A stretch of 64,000 bases of DNA. Source: Bog-473 sp963828505 (GTDB lineage: Bacteria; Actinomycetota; Acidimicrobiia; Acidimicrobiales; RAAP-2). The stretch lies in assembly GCA_963828505.1 (NCBI GenBank), contig CAWHFM010000019.1, positions 1 to 64,000 of the forward strand. Direction: 5' to 3'. The notes below the pieces were generated by a model. It had not been told where the DNA came from. It did no database searches and saw only the letters and a program-made list of their open reading frames with translations. Of the stretch, positions 52,564 through 61,009 are shown one piece after another (within the stretch, counting starts at the first letter, position 1; each line of letters opens with the position of its first letter). Both the position numbers and the translations under genes were made by a program.

Positions 52564-52602
52564 CGTCGGACGCCCGCACCGGGCGTCCGCCCGTCACGAC
52601 AT

Positions 52603-53061
52603 TCAGGCGGGTGGGTCGAGTGCGCGCAGGACGGAGAGGAGCTCGTCTCGCAGCGCATGCGATCCCGACGGGCGGTACAGCGGTCCGGTGCCGTCGGCGA
52701 GCAGGCTCCTGACCTTGGCCACGCCGCGGACGTCGACGGGCCCGGGTGAGGCGAGACGTGACGCCACGGCCTCGAGCTCGCCCGCGGCCTTTCCGACCGC
52801 GGCGCGGTAGACGAGAGCCCTGAGTCGTGTGGGCCGGGCGGTGATTCCGGCCAGCTCGCGTATGGCGCGCGCCAGGCGGGACCGGTGCTCCGGCCGGTAG
52901 AGCCGGGCGGCGTGCAGGGCAAGGCTGATGCTCGCCTCGGGTGATTCGCCGGCCGCGAGCTCGCGGTCGAGCGCGTCGGTGCGCAGGCGTTCCACGATCC
53001 GGTCCCTGAAGCGCACCTGCTGGAGACCGAGATCGTCCTCGTGTTCGACCAGGACCATCAT
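52603..53061 (-). CDS. Hypothetical helical protein
   Basis: A 152-aa protein from ATG 53,061 (GGAGGTCGGAGAGAG upstream). The open frame upstream to 54,342 lies antisense to other genes and is rejected. Helical throughout, Arg/Ala-rich (ASISLALHAARLYRPEHRSR, then LRALVYRAAVGKAAGELEAV); no family recognised. Shares an intergenic region with repeated half-sites with the divergent CGNR regulator, so possibly its target. Confidence 0.6.
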   Translation of the reverse strand: MMVLVEHEDDLGLQQVRFRDRIVERLRTDALDRELAAGESPEASISLALHAARLYRPEHRSRLARAIRELAGITARPTRLRALVYRAAVGKAAGELEAVASRLASPGPVDVRGVAKVRSLLADGTGPLYRPSGSHALRDELLSVLRALDPPA

Positions 53062-53097
53062 CTCTCTCCGACCTCCTTCGCCCCGACGTCGCATTTC

Positions 53098-53159
53098 ATG
53101 ACCATCAAACCTATTATGCCGGTCATGACCATGACCAGTCAACCCCTTTGTCCGGTCAT
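53098..53159. promoter_or_regulatory. Repeated GGTCAT operator half-sites
   Basis: Five copies of GGTCAT/ATGACC in 62 bp: ATGACC 53,098, the palindrome GGTCATGACC 53,121-53,130, ATGACC 53,131 and GGTCAT 53,154. The cluster lies between the divergent 52,603 gene and the CGNR-type regulator and suits binding by the latter; a TAGAAT that could be a -10 follows at about 53,166. Confidence 0.5.
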
Positions 53160-53178
53160 TTGAAGATAGAATGTCGAC

Positions 53179-53775
53179 ATGTCGTTGCCTCAGATGTCCG
53201 TGCCCGCGTGGGTCCCAGCCATCGAGACCAAGCCGGCACCGATGCCGCTCCTCCTGGTGCAGTCCTTCGTCAACACGTACGAAGCGGACGCCGGAACGGA
53301 TTTGTTGGCGGACGCCGGGACGGCGCACGCCTGGTTGAGCGACGCCGGGATCCTGCCGGACCTTGCGTTCGACCAACCCGGACTGGCGCTCGTTCGCGAC
53401 ATCAGGGAGAGCATCCGATCGCTGCTCGTGCACAACGCGGGCGGCGCGCCGCCCACCGAGGCGGAGTTGCTGTCGCTGCACGTACTCGCCCGCGCCTCGA
53501 GCTTCCGCCCGTGCCTGGCCGAGGACGGTCTCGTCAGCCTCGACCCCGTGGCCGGCGCAGGACTGCGTCCCATGTCGACGCTGCTCCTCGTCATCCGCGA
53601 CGCGCAGCGCGACGGAAGCTGGGTCCGGCTCAAGGCGTGTCGCAACACCGAGTGCCGCTGGGCTTTCTTCGACCGCTCGCACGCTCGACGCGGGGCGTGG
53701 TGCGACATGGCGGGGTGCGGGAACAGGATCAAGAACCGCAACCTGCGATCGCGCCGGTCCACGGCCGCCAGCTGA
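53179..53775 (+). CDS. CGNR zinc-finger (ABATE-type) regulator
   Basis: A 198-aa protein. N-terminal ABATE-like helical domain (LLLVQSFVNTYEADAGTDLL, then LALVRDIRESIRSLL). C-terminal CGNR zinc finger: LKACRNTECRWAFFDRSHAR, then WCDMAGCGNRIKNRN, with four Cys and the name-giving CGNR. Such proteins are stress- or development-linked transcription factors in actinobacteria. Probably autoregulates through the half-sites upstream. Confidence 0.93.
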   Translation: MSLPQMSVPAWVPAIETKPAPMPLLLVQSFVNTYEADAGTDLLADAGTAHAWLSDAGILPDLAFDQPGLALVRDIRESIRSLLVHNAGGAPPTEAELLSLHVLARASSFRPCLAEDGLVSLDPVAGAGLRPMSTLLLVIRDAQRDGSWVRLKACRNTECRWAFFDRSHARRGAWCDMAGCGNRIKNRNLRSRRSTAAS

Positions 53776-53912
53776 ACGACTTCGCGGCCGCGTTCGCCGA
53801 GCGCTTCGACCCGCGCCGGCCGCGCCGGGGCGTCGCTCCGCCGGCGGGTGGAGGCCTCCCGACCTGCGGATCCCGGGCCCCCGGTCCCGGGATCCCGCCC
53901 GCGACCGTCCCT

Positions 53913-54785
53913 TCAGCGGATCAGCGCCGCCAGCACGAGGCCGAAAGGCGTGAGCACCCATCCCCAGCGCACCGCCGCCACCACGAGCTCCGAGCGGTAC
54001 CCGTAGAGCACGGCCAGCTGGACCGGTTGGAAGCTCGGTGCGCTCAACGCGTTCAGGACGGCCACCACGGCCAGCGGGCTCGACGTCGCCAGCGCGGCCA
54101 AGACGAGGTAGTAGCCGACCCGCACCACCGTCAGCCAGCCCCAGCGCCGCAGGGCGTGCCCGCCGTGCCGGACCGAGAGGTTGTGGGGATGGACGACCGA
54201 GCCGGCGAAGAGCGCCGCGCCCGAGAAGGCGAGGAGTGGCCCGGCCAAGGTCAGCACATCGGCGGTCCACGAGGGCGCCGGACCCCAGACGTGGAGCAGC
54301 AGCCCCACCCCGGACGCGAGCACGGGTGACTGGTCGATCCACGACGTGGCGCGACGCTGGCGGACGGGCGCGTCACGCCGCATGAGGTGCACACACACCG
54401 CGCCCCACAGCGAAGTGATCACGACGGCCAGGACGGCGATCATGGTGCCGGCGGACCCGGCGAAGGCGGCTGCCGCCGGGACCACCCAGAACCCGCTGTT
54501 GGGACTCACCGCCCAGCTCTCCAGCGCGGCATCCCCGCCGCTCTGCGCCCGCCGGGTCGCCACGGTCGCACCCAGGAGCACCCACAGACCGGCCGCGAGA
54601 GCGATCGGACCGAGCAGCTCGCGGGCCGACGTCAGACGCCAGGCGGCGGCCAGGGAGAGCGTCGCCGAGGTGAGGAGGATCTGTGTGCGCAGCACCACCG
54701 GCCACGCCCGCTGGACCCGCGGACCCGACACCGAAGTCCCCCAACCGACCAGCCCTCCCGCGACGAAGCACAGGAGGCTGAGCAC
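53913..54785 (-). CDS. Multi-pass membrane protein, AEC-transporter-like
   Basis: A 290-aa protein with about nine hydrophobic segments. AVSPNSGFWVVPAAAAFAGS recalls the conserved N-G-F-P region of auxin-efflux-carrier (AEC) transporters, and LTLAGPLLAFSGAALFAGSV the second half of that fold. Substrate unknown; assignment by pattern only. Ends convergently with the CGNR gene. Confidence 0.55.
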   Translation of the reverse strand: MLSLLCFVAGGLVGWGTSVSGPRVQRAWPVVLRTQILLTSATLSLAAAWRLTSARELLGPIALAAGLWVLLGATVATRRAQSGGDAALESWAVSPNSGFWVVPAAAAFAGSAGTMIAVLAVVITSLWGAVCVHLMRRDAPVRQRRATSWIDQSPVLASGVGLLLHVWGPAPSWTADVLTLAGPLLAFSGAALFAGSVVHPHNLSVRHGGHALRRWGWLTVVRVGYYLVLAALATSSPLAVVAVLNALSAPSFQPVQLAVLYGYRSELVVAAVRWGWVLTPFGLVLAALIR

Positions 54786-54856
54786 GGCTCAGATTGTGGC
54801 CGCTGGTCGCGGCGCCCACTAGGCCCGCCGCCGGGGCACCCGATAAGGTGCGCGCC

Positions 54857-55510
54857 ATGCCCACTGACCGGATCCACGAGGTTCTGACAGAGGCGATTGT
54901 CGGGCGTCATCTGCTGACCCATCCTTTCTACCGCCGCTGGGAAGCCGGGGAACTCACCCCCGGCGAGCTGGCGGCGTACGCCGAGCAGTACCGCCATATC
55001 GAGCGGGAGCTACCCCTGACGCTCGAGGCGATCGCCCGCCAGCTGCCCGAAGGCGAAGCGCGGCGCCTCGTCGAGGCGAACCTCGCCGACGAGAGAGGTA
55101 ATCCGGCCGCGCACACGGAGCTCTTCGAATCGTTCGCCCAAGGTGTGGGGGCCGAGCTCGACGTTGAGCCGGATCCTTCGACCGCCGCGTTGCTGGCCCT
55201 CGTCCGCACCGCCGTCGCCATGGACCCCGTGGCGGCCCTGGCCATGGTCGCCGCCTACGAGGTGCAGGCAGCCGATATCGCCGCGACGAAGGCCGACGGT
55301 CTCCGCCGGCACTACGGCGTCGACGCCGACGGGACCCGGTTCTGGGACGTCCACGCCACCCAGGAGGTCGAGCACGCGGGGTGGTCCGTGGAGGCGCTGC
55401 GCGAGCTCGTCGCCGACCCCGTGTCGTTCCAGGCCGCCGCCACCGTGTCCGCCGACTCGTGGTGGCTGTTCCTCAGCGAGCGCGAGGAGATGGCTCCGGC
55501 CTACGCCTGA
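54857..55510 (+). CDS. Haem-oxygenase-fold (iron-containing redox enzyme/TenA-PqqC-like) protein
   Basis: A 217-aa helical protein from ATG 54,857. Key patterns: HPFYRRWEAGELTPGELAAY, AEQYRHIERELPLTLEAI, LADERGNPAAHTELFESFAQ, AYEVQAADIAATKADGL and VHATQEVEHAGWSVEALREL, with Glu/His at di-iron positions as in CADD/UndA-like enzymes. Probably an oxygen-dependent di-iron enzyme; substrate unknown. Convergent with murD2. Confidence 0.75.
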   Translation: MPTDRIHEVLTEAIVGRHLLTHPFYRRWEAGELTPGELAAYAEQYRHIERELPLTLEAIARQLPEGEARRLVEANLADERGNPAAHTELFESFAQGVGAELDVEPDPSTAALLALVRTAVAMDPVAALAMVAAYEVQAADIAATKADGLRRHYGVDADGTRFWDVHATQEVEHAGWSVEALRELVADPVSFQAAATVSADSWWLFLSEREEMAPAYA

Positions 55511-55516
55511 GGGTCG

Positions 55517-56854
55517 TCAGGCCAGTACGCCACAGCGGGCGGCCGCCGCCGCGAACGCGGTGGCCCGCTGGCGGTAATCGGCGAAGCGGCCGAAGCTCGG
55601 CGCCGCCGGCGAGAGCAGCACAACGCCGCCCGCCGGGGCCCACGCGAACGCGGTGGTGACGGCTTGGGCCAGGTCGGTCGCGTCCACCACCTCGAGGACC
55701 CCTCTGGCGGTGCCCGCCGCCGTGCGGACGGCCGCGCCGATGCGCGGTCCGTTGTCGGGCATGGTCACGACGAGCGTCGGGTCGGGCCGCTCCGACAAGA
55801 CACGGCCCAGCGGCGCGTAGTCGATGCCGCGGTCGTGTCCCCCCACGAGGAGCGCGACCGGGCGACCGGCGAAAGCCTCGAGGGCGGCCCGAGTCGGGAG
55901 CACGTTCGTCGACAGGCTGTCGTCGACGAACTCGACGCCGTCGACGCGCCCGATGGTGTGGCAACGGCTCGGGAGGCCAGGGAATGCCGCGGCGGCGGCC
56001 GCCAGCCGCGCCTCGTCAGACGCGCCCTCGACGCCAAGTGCCTCGAGTACCGCCCTCGCCACTGCCGCGTTGGCGGCGTTGTGATGGCCGCGGAGCCCGG
56101 GTGCGTGCGCCCAGATCGGCTCGCGCTCGCCCTCGGCTTCTCCCACCCAGCGCACCCGCGGACCTAACGCGGCGGCGTTCCGGCGCAGCTCCCCATCGGC
56201 CCCGTTCACCAGTACGAGCTCGACACCGGGCTTCGTGGCCAGGGAGAGCTTGTCGGCGTAGTACCGCTCGACCGATCCGTGCCAGTCGAGGTGGTCGGGG
56301 AAGAGCGACGTGACGGCCACCAGCCGCGGGCCGAGGTCGAGGTCGGGGACCTGGAAGCTCGAGGTCTCGACCACCCAGTAATCGGGTTCGCCGTCGGTCG
56401 ACGGGTCCCAGGGCGGGTGGCCGATGTTGCCCCCGGCCCGGGCCTCGTAGCCCAGGGCGCGCAGCAGGTGGACGGCCAGGGCCGTGGTCGTGCTCTTCCC
56501 CTTGGTGCCGGTGATGCAGACGACGCGCGACGGGTCGGCCTCGACCATCCAGAGGCCGAGTCCGCCGCACACGGCCACGCCGGCCTCGTCCAGCCGTGCC
56601 ACTTCGGGGCGGTAGCGGCTGACACCCGGGCTCTTGACCACCACCTCGCAGCGCAGCAGGCGCTCCAGTCCGCCCTGGTCGGTCGCGAGCACCTCGAGCC
56701 CGTCGAGCTCGGGTGCGGGTGGCGCGTCGTCCACCAGCACGGGTTCTCCCCCCATCCGGCGCAGCCGGTGGAGATTGGCGCGCCCCTCGACGCCCAGACC
56801 CCAGAGGCCGACGGACGCGTCAGCGAGCGCGGACCAGGAGATCGGCGGGCGCAT
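55517..56854 (-). CDS. murD2: UDP-N-acetylmuramoyl-L-alanine--L-glutamate ligase (MurD2)
   Basis: A 445-aa Mur ligase. Start ATG 56,854 overlaps the end of murL by 35 bp. N-terminal Rossmann-like ASVGLWGLGVEGRANLHRL, ATP-binding VVCITGTKGKSTTTALAVHL (~120), SSFQVPDLDLGP, LFPDHLDWHGSVERYYADK with carbamylated-Lys context and HNAANAAVARAVLEALGV, all in MurD order. Pairing with MurL indicates the MurD2 subtype, which adds L-Glu rather than D-Glu. Cytoplasmic peptidoglycan precursor step. Confidence 0.88.
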   Translation of the reverse strand: MRPPISWSALADASVGLWGLGVEGRANLHRLRRMGGEPVLVDDAPPAPELDGLEVLATDQGGLERLLRCEVVVKSPGVSRYRPEVARLDEAGVAVCGGLGLWMVEADPSRVVCITGTKGKSTTTALAVHLLRALGYEARAGGNIGHPPWDPSTDGEPDYWVVETSSFQVPDLDLGPRLVAVTSLFPDHLDWHGSVERYYADKLSLATKPGVELVLVNGADGELRRNAAALGPRVRWVGEAEGEREPIWAHAPGLRGHHNAANAAVARAVLEALGVEGASDEARLAAAAAAFPGLPSRCHTIGRVDGVEFVDDSLSTNVLPTRAALEAFAGRPVALLVGGHDRGIDYAPLGRVLSERPDPTLVVTMPDNGPRIGAAVRTAAGTARGVLEVVDATDLAQAVTTAFAWAPAGGVVLLSPAAPSFGRFADYRQRATAFAAAAARCGVLA

Positions 56855-58202
56855 AGCGCTCCGGGATGTGATGGCCGCCACGCGGCGCGAGCAGCGTGGC
56901 GACGTCGGGCGCGGCATCGCCGACCCGGGCCCGCAGCGACTGCAGCAAGGCCGACGATCTCCGGTCGGGACGCTCGGACGCCAGGACCAGGGCGGCGCGG
57001 CACTCGTCGGCGTCGCCGACGCACTCGAAGGGCCTATCGCCCGTCCCCACGTCGAGGAGCACGGCGAAGCGCTCCTCGTTCTCCGGGTTCTCGAGCGGCT
57101 CTTGTCGCCCGGCGAAGACGGCGCCGAGGTCCGTGGCGTCCACGAACGGCGCCAGGACCAGGTCGATGAAGCAGCACTTGTCGCAGGTCCCGCACCAGTG
57201 GTCGAGGCGTTGGGCCGGATCTTGGTGGAAGGCGCGGTTGCAGCTGCGGAAGGTCGGATGGAACCGCGTCAGCGCGGCGAAGCGCTGCGCCACCCACAGC
57301 TCGGTGCGAGCCCGCAGGTACGAGAACACCGACGGAAGCGGCCCGACCGCGTCGTGCACCAGGGTGGCGAACGCGACCTCGAATTCCTCCGACTTTGACC
57401 ACTGGTGGTTCACGGCGCGGCCGTCGGTGAACATGGTCGGCACCGATGCCGACCATTCGTTGGAGAGGACCACGGCGTCGCGTCCGTCGAGCACAGCCGT
57501 CACCAGCGCGGCCGCGGTCACGATGGCGGTCACCGGTACGTGTCCGTTGAGGAAGCCGAGCTCGGCCGAGCGCCGGACCTGGGGGTCGATCTCACGCTCG
57601 ACCCGCGTGACGGGCAGCCCGGTGACGGCCGCCGCGCCCTCAATGGCGGCGAAGCGGTCGTGCGGCGGATGGAGCACGAAGAGCGAGGTGTCGCGGTGCT
57701 CGGCGGCAATGGCGTCGACCGTCACGATGGAGTCGATGCCGCCCCCGAAAGGCACCAGCGGCCTGGGCGGCGCGCCCGGGAAGGGGTCAGCGGCGTCTGC
57801 TCGCGATCCAGGCGCCGACGCCGGCGCCTGGATCGGGCTCTGGTCGGGGCCGACCACGCGCACGCCGGACAGGTCGACGCCGTTGCGGTACGCGAACTCG
57901 GCCAGTCCGTCGGCGTAGTACGCGGCGAGGAAGGCGCGCTCGGCCACCGTCGTCGGGGTGTCTCCGAGGTCGATCACCGGTGCAGCCGTGGTCTTGTAAT
58001 ACGAGACGCCGGCGAGGAGGAACAGGATGCGCAGCGCGCCGGAGGCTGCCGGGTGGTCCCAGTCTCCGTCAGGCCCGAAGGTGAAGCGCTCGGTGAACGA
58101 ACGGGACGCCGTCGAATAGGTGCACGAGACGGTGCCCGAACGCCGGTCCACGGCGAAGCCGTCGTAGCGGAAACGGTCGGCTCCGTGGTCGGGGGGTGGC
58201 AT
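56820..58202 (-). CDS. murL: UDP-N-acetylmuramoyl-L-alanyl-L-glutamate epimerase (MurL)
   Basis: A 460-aa protein starting about ATG 58,202 (no strong SD). MurL signatures: LRILFLLAGVSYYKTTAAPV, LVPFGGGIDSIVTVDAI, an ATP-pyrophosphatase-like loop, AVVLSNEWSASVPT, and the Cys cluster FRSCNRAFHQ then WCGTCDKCCFIDLVL. MurL converts the terminal L-Glu made by MurD2 to D-Glu, bypassing glutamate racemase. The overlap with murD2 supports a joint function. Confidence 0.9.
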   Translation of the reverse strand: MPPPDHGADRFRYDGFAVDRRSGTVSCTYSTASRSFTERFTFGPDGDWDHPAASGALRILFLLAGVSYYKTTAAPVIDLGDTPTTVAERAFLAAYYADGLAEFAYRNGVDLSGVRVVGPDQSPIQAPASAPGSRADAADPFPGAPPRPLVPFGGGIDSIVTVDAIAAEHRDTSLFVLHPPHDRFAAIEGAAAVTGLPVTRVEREIDPQVRRSAELGFLNGHVPVTAIVTAAALVTAVLDGRDAVVLSNEWSASVPTMFTDGRAVNHQWSKSEEFEVAFATLVHDAVGPLPSVFSYLRARTELWVAQRFAALTRFHPTFRSCNRAFHQDPAQRLDHWCGTCDKCCFIDLVLAPFVDATDLGAVFAGRQEPLENPENEERFAVLLDVGTGDRPFECVGDADECRAALVLASERPDRRSSALLQSLRARVGDAAPDVATLLAPRGGHHIPERYAPADLLVRAR

Positions 58203-58240
58203 CGGCGAGTGGTCGCGCCGCCGTCGCGGCACCCCACATG

Positions 58241-59050
58241 CTACGGCGGTCGAGGCCCGAGCCGGGCCAGCAGGGCGAACCGTCCGCACGGCCGGGCGGC
58301 GCGGTCGCTGAAGTAGTCGGGGTCGGCCGTCGACGCGCCGGCGGACACGATCCGCGCCGGGTCGAGGCCGGCGGCGGCGAGCCGGTGGCGGTTGGCCGAG
58401 TTCAGGTCGACCAGCCAGTGACCGGGCCCGTCGGGCCGGGCGACGTCAGGGTCGGGCCCGTCGGGGCAGAGGGCTTCGGCCACCTCGTCGCCCACCTGGT
58501 AACGGGCGGGGTGGACGGCCGGGCCGAGGAAGGCCACGGTGCGCTCGGGCCGCGCGCCGAGCCCGACCATGACCTGCAGCGCCTCGTCCACGGCCCCGGC
58601 CGCCGTCCCGCGCCAGCCGGCATGGACCGCGGCGAGAACGTGTGCCGCCGGGTCGACGAGCGCGATCGGGAGGCAGTCGGCGACGAGGATGGAGAGCGTC
58701 ACGCCCGGTATTGCGGTCACGAGGGCATCGGTGGCCGGGACGGCCCCGTCCAACGAGGTCGTGCCTCGGCCCATGTCTCGGGTTCCGACCACGGCCGTGG
58801 TCGCACCGTGGACCTGCTCGGCGAAGACCACGGTGCCGAGATCGACGCCGAAGCAGCCGGCCGCCCGACGCCGGTTCTCGACGACCGACGCCTGGTCGTC
58901 GCCCACGTGCAGGCCCAGGTTGAGCGAGCGGTACGGACCCGTCGACACGCCGCCGTGGCGCGTGGTGACCGCGACCGACGCCCCGAACTCCTCGGCCCCG
59001 GGCCACCAGACCAGAGACTCGTGGCGGGCGTCGTCGTGGCCCGCGGGCAC
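58241..59050 (-). CDS. pgeF: Purine nucleoside phosphorylase/laccase-domain protein (YfiH/PgeF)
   Basis: A 269-aa protein; GTG 59,050 fits the family length but has no clear SD. Motifs: VTTRHGGVSTGPYRSLNLGL, FAEQVHGATTAVV, ILVADCLPIALVD (Cys) and AAVHAGWRGTAAGAV (His), with FLGPAVHPARYQVGDEV near the end. The family includes peptidoglycan-editing PgeF and YfiH-type nucleoside phosphorylases. Adjacent to murL/murD2, which fits a cell-wall quality-control role. Confidence 0.88.
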   Translation of the reverse strand: MPAGHDDARHESLVWWPGAEEFGASVAVTTRHGGVSTGPYRSLNLGLHVGDDQASVVENRRRAAGCFGVDLGTVVFAEQVHGATTAVVGTRDMGRGTTSLDGAVPATDALVTAIPGVTLSILVADCLPIALVDPAAHVLAAVHAGWRGTAAGAVDEALQVMVGLGARPERTVAFLGPAVHPARYQVGDEVAEALCPDGPDPDVARPDGPGHWLVDLNSANRHRLAAAGLDPARIVSAGASTADPDYFSDRAARPCGRFALLARLGPRPP

Positions 59051-59061
59051 GAACGAGGACG

Positions 59062-59493
59062 TTAGGCGACTCCCGACGTCGGGCCGTCGTCCCACATCCC
59101 GTCGTCCCACATGGTGGTCGGGACCACCCACAGCAGCGGCTTCTCCGCCCGGCCCCGCGGCTCGAGCGCGGCGAAGCCGTAGAGCTCGGCCGAGTCGCCA
59201 TCGGCGGCTGCTGCGTCGACCCTATACGCGGTGCGGTTCTGCGCCGGTTCCGCTCCGAGGACCGAAGCCAGCGATTCGCCCCGGTCGTGGGCGGCGAAGA
59301 GCGCCGACAAGGAGCGCAGGGAGAACCCCTCGTCCTGAAGCCGCAGGACGCCGACAAGCCGGGCGAGGTGGCACGCTCCGTACTGCCCGGTGCGCGCCCG
59401 CAGCTCGGGGCGGGGCACGAGGCCGATCGTCTGCAACGACCGCACGTGCCTGGTGGTCGTTCCCGCGGCCGCGGCCAGCTGGTCGATCGTCAT
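59062..59493 (-). CDS. MerR-family regulator
   Basis: A 143-aa protein from ATG 59,493 (GTG 59,505 is an alternative). HTH plus wing: MTIDQLAAAAGTTTRHVRSL, then QTIGLVPRPELRARTGQYG; a helical segment follows (LVGVLRLQDEGFSLRSLSAL). The C-terminal ~55 residues are a small domain unlike classical metal-binding MerR ends. Divergent from the MaoC-type gene, with a MerR-style palindrome in that promoter. Confidence 0.82.
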   Translation of the reverse strand: MTIDQLAAAAGTTTRHVRSLQTIGLVPRPELRARTGQYGACHLARLVGVLRLQDEGFSLRSLSALFAAHDRGESLASVLGAEPAQNRTAYRVDAAAADGDSAELYGFAALEPRGRAEKPLLWVVPTTMWDDGMWDDGPTSGVA

Positions 59494-59505
59494 ACCGTCG
59501 CTCAC

Positions 59506-59534
59506 TTGACAAATCTTACATGTTTCAATGTAAC
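59506..59534 (+). promoter_or_regulatory. Promoter with MerR-type operator upstream of the MaoC gene
   Basis: TTGACA at 59,506-59,511 and TGTAAC at 59,529-59,534 are 17 bp apart. The palindrome TTACAT-6 bp-ATGTAA (59,516-59,533) lies between and overlaps the -10, the classical position of MerR operators. Probably controls the hydratase gene at 59,605 by the divergent MerR protein. Confidence 0.6.
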
Positions 59535-59604
59535 ATGCAATGCCGTCAGATAACCCGGCACGGATTGTGTGGGGCAGGTGGAGACGGCGAAGGAGGAAGT
59601 CATC

Positions 59605-60492
59605 ATGGGTCTGAATACCGGTGCGGTCGGTAGCCGAGCGGAAGCCGTCGAGCGGTCTTGGCACCACAAGGACGCCCTCCTCTATGCCCTCGGGGTCGGA
59701 GCGGGCTCACTCGACCCGGTCGGGTTCGAGCTGGACCTGACGACGGAGAACTCCCAGGGGGTGTCCCAGCGGGTGCTCCCGACCTTTGCCACCGTGGTCG
59801 GGCAGGGCGGGCGCGCCGGCATCTCGCTCGGCGAGTACGACCCGGCCATGCTCGTGCACGCCGAGCAGTCGATCCACCTGCACGGCCCGATCCCGACCGA
59901 AGGCACCGTCTCGGCCACCACCACCGTCGCCGGTATGTACGACAAGGGTGCGGCCGGTTTGGTGGTGCTCGAGAGCGAGGCGCGCCACGCCGCCACGGGT
60001 GCTCCCGCCTTCACCCTGCGCACGGCGCTGTTCATCCGCGGCGAGGGCGGCTTCGGCGGTCCGCGCAACCCGGAGGGCGACGAGGAGAGCGATCTCGCCG
60101 CCGAGCCGCTGCCGACACGCGAGCCCGACGAGACCGTGACCTATTCCACGCGCCCCGATCAGGCGCTCCTCTACCGCCTCAGCGGCGACCGGAACCCGCT
60201 GCACTCCGACCCCACCTTCGCCAAGCGGGCGGGATTCGACCGACCCATCCTCCACGGGCTCTGCACCTACGGCTTCACCGGCCGGGCCCTGCTCCACTCG
60301 GTCTGCGGCTCCGACCCGGCACGCTTCGGGATGATGCGCTCCCGCTTCTCCAAGCCGACGATGCCCGGCGACACGCTCACCGTCTCGGTGTGGGACATCG
60401 GCGACCGGGCGGCGGGGGCCTACCGCTTCCGGACCGCGACCCAGCGGGGCGAAACGGTCATCGACTCCGGGTTGTTCAAGCTGGCGGGCTGA
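59605..60492 (+). CDS. MaoC-type (R)-specific enoyl-CoA hydratase, double hot-dog
   Basis: A 295-aa protein; start ATG 59,605 after AAGGAGG. N-terminal hot dog (~10-140, DALLYALGVGAGSLDPVGFE) and C-terminal catalytic hot dog with the hydratase-2 motif (YRLSGDRNPLHSDPTFAKRA, then GFDRPILHGLCTYG) containing the catalytic Asp and His. Hydrates trans-2-enoyl-CoA esters in lipid metabolism. A six-copy tandem repeat begins at its stop codon. Confidence 0.92.
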   Translation: MGLNTGAVGSRAEAVERSWHHKDALLYALGVGAGSLDPVGFELDLTTENSQGVSQRVLPTFATVVGQGGRAGISLGEYDPAMLVHAEQSIHLHGPIPTEGTVSATTTVAGMYDKGAAGLVVLESEARHAATGAPAFTLRTALFIRGEGGFGGPRNPEGDEESDLAAEPLPTREPDETVTYSTRPDQALLYRLSGDRNPLHSDPTFAKRAGFDRPILHGLCTYGFTGRALLHSVCGSDPARFGMMRSRFSKPTMPGDTLTVSVWDIGDRAAGAYRFRTATQRGETVIDSGLFKLAG

Positions 60493-60573
60493 CGGTTCGC
60501 GGGCTGACGGTTCGCGGCCTGACGGTTCGCGGCCTGACGGTTCGCGGGCTGACAGTTCGCGGCCTGACCGTCG
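60484..60573. repeat. Six 15-bp tandem repeats spanning the MaoC stop codon
   Basis: Units of GCGGGCTGACGGTTC (third, fourth and sixth copies have GCGGCC; fifth has GACAG; sixth ends CCGTCG) from 60,484 to 60,573. The first contains the TGA stop of the MaoC gene; since units are a multiple of three, each copy keeps a TGA in frame. Lies between convergent genes. Confidence 0.9.
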
Positions 60574-60595
60574 GGGGCCGGACGGGGGCCGCCGG

Positions 60596-61009
60596 TCAGC
60601 CGCGGCACGAAGCGCACACGCCGAAGATCTCGACGGTGTGCGTGACGTCGCTGTACCCGAGATCGGCCGCCGTCGACTCGGCCCAGCGCTCCAGGTCCGG
60701 GAGCTCCACCTCGGACCCGCGCCCGCACCGGCGGCACACCACGTGGTGGTGGTGCTGCTCGCTGTGACAGCGGCGGTAGACGAGCTCGCCGTCGGCCGTC
60801 TGGAGCGCGTCGAGCCGGCCCTCGTCCGTCAAGAGCGCGAGATGCCGGTACACCGTCGTGAGACCGACGGCGTCACCGTTGGCCCGCAGCTCCGCATGGA
60901 TGTCCTGGGCGCTGCGGAAGTTGTCCGAGCCGAGCACGACGTTGAGGACGGCGTCGCCCTGCCGGGTGCGGCGACTCGGGCGGACCGGGCGGACGGACGA
61001 CTCAGCCAT
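60596..61009 (-). CDS. zur: Fur-family zinc uptake regulator (Zur)
   Basis: A 137-aa Fur-type repressor: winged-helix N terminus (LGSDNFRSAQDIHAELRANG, then VGLTTVYRHLALL), the regulatory His cluster HSEQHHHHVVCRRCGRGSEV and C-terminal EIFGVCASCRG completing a structural zinc site of two CXXC pairs. Last gene of the znuA-C-B operon and overlapping znuB by 8 bp, so Zur is the likely identity. Confidence 0.9.
   Translation of the reverse strand: MAESSVRPVRPSRRTRQGDAVLNVVLGSDNFRSAQDIHAELRANGDAVGLTTVYRHLALLTDEGRLDALQTADGELVYRRCHSEQHHHHVVCRRCGRGSEVELPDLERWAESTAADLGYSDVTHTVEIFGVCASCRG

Noticed and set aside
52603..54342. 579-aa minus-strand frame
   Set aside because: Only the last 152 residues are protein-like; the rest is antisense to the CGNR gene and the membrane protein region.
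60484..60573. Rho-independent terminator or CRISPR
   Set aside because: Direct 15-bp tandem repeats without spacers, stem-loop dominance or a T-tract.
59658..60767. 369-aa plus-strand frame
   Set aside because: Out-of-frame shadow of the MaoC gene that runs on through the tandem repeats.
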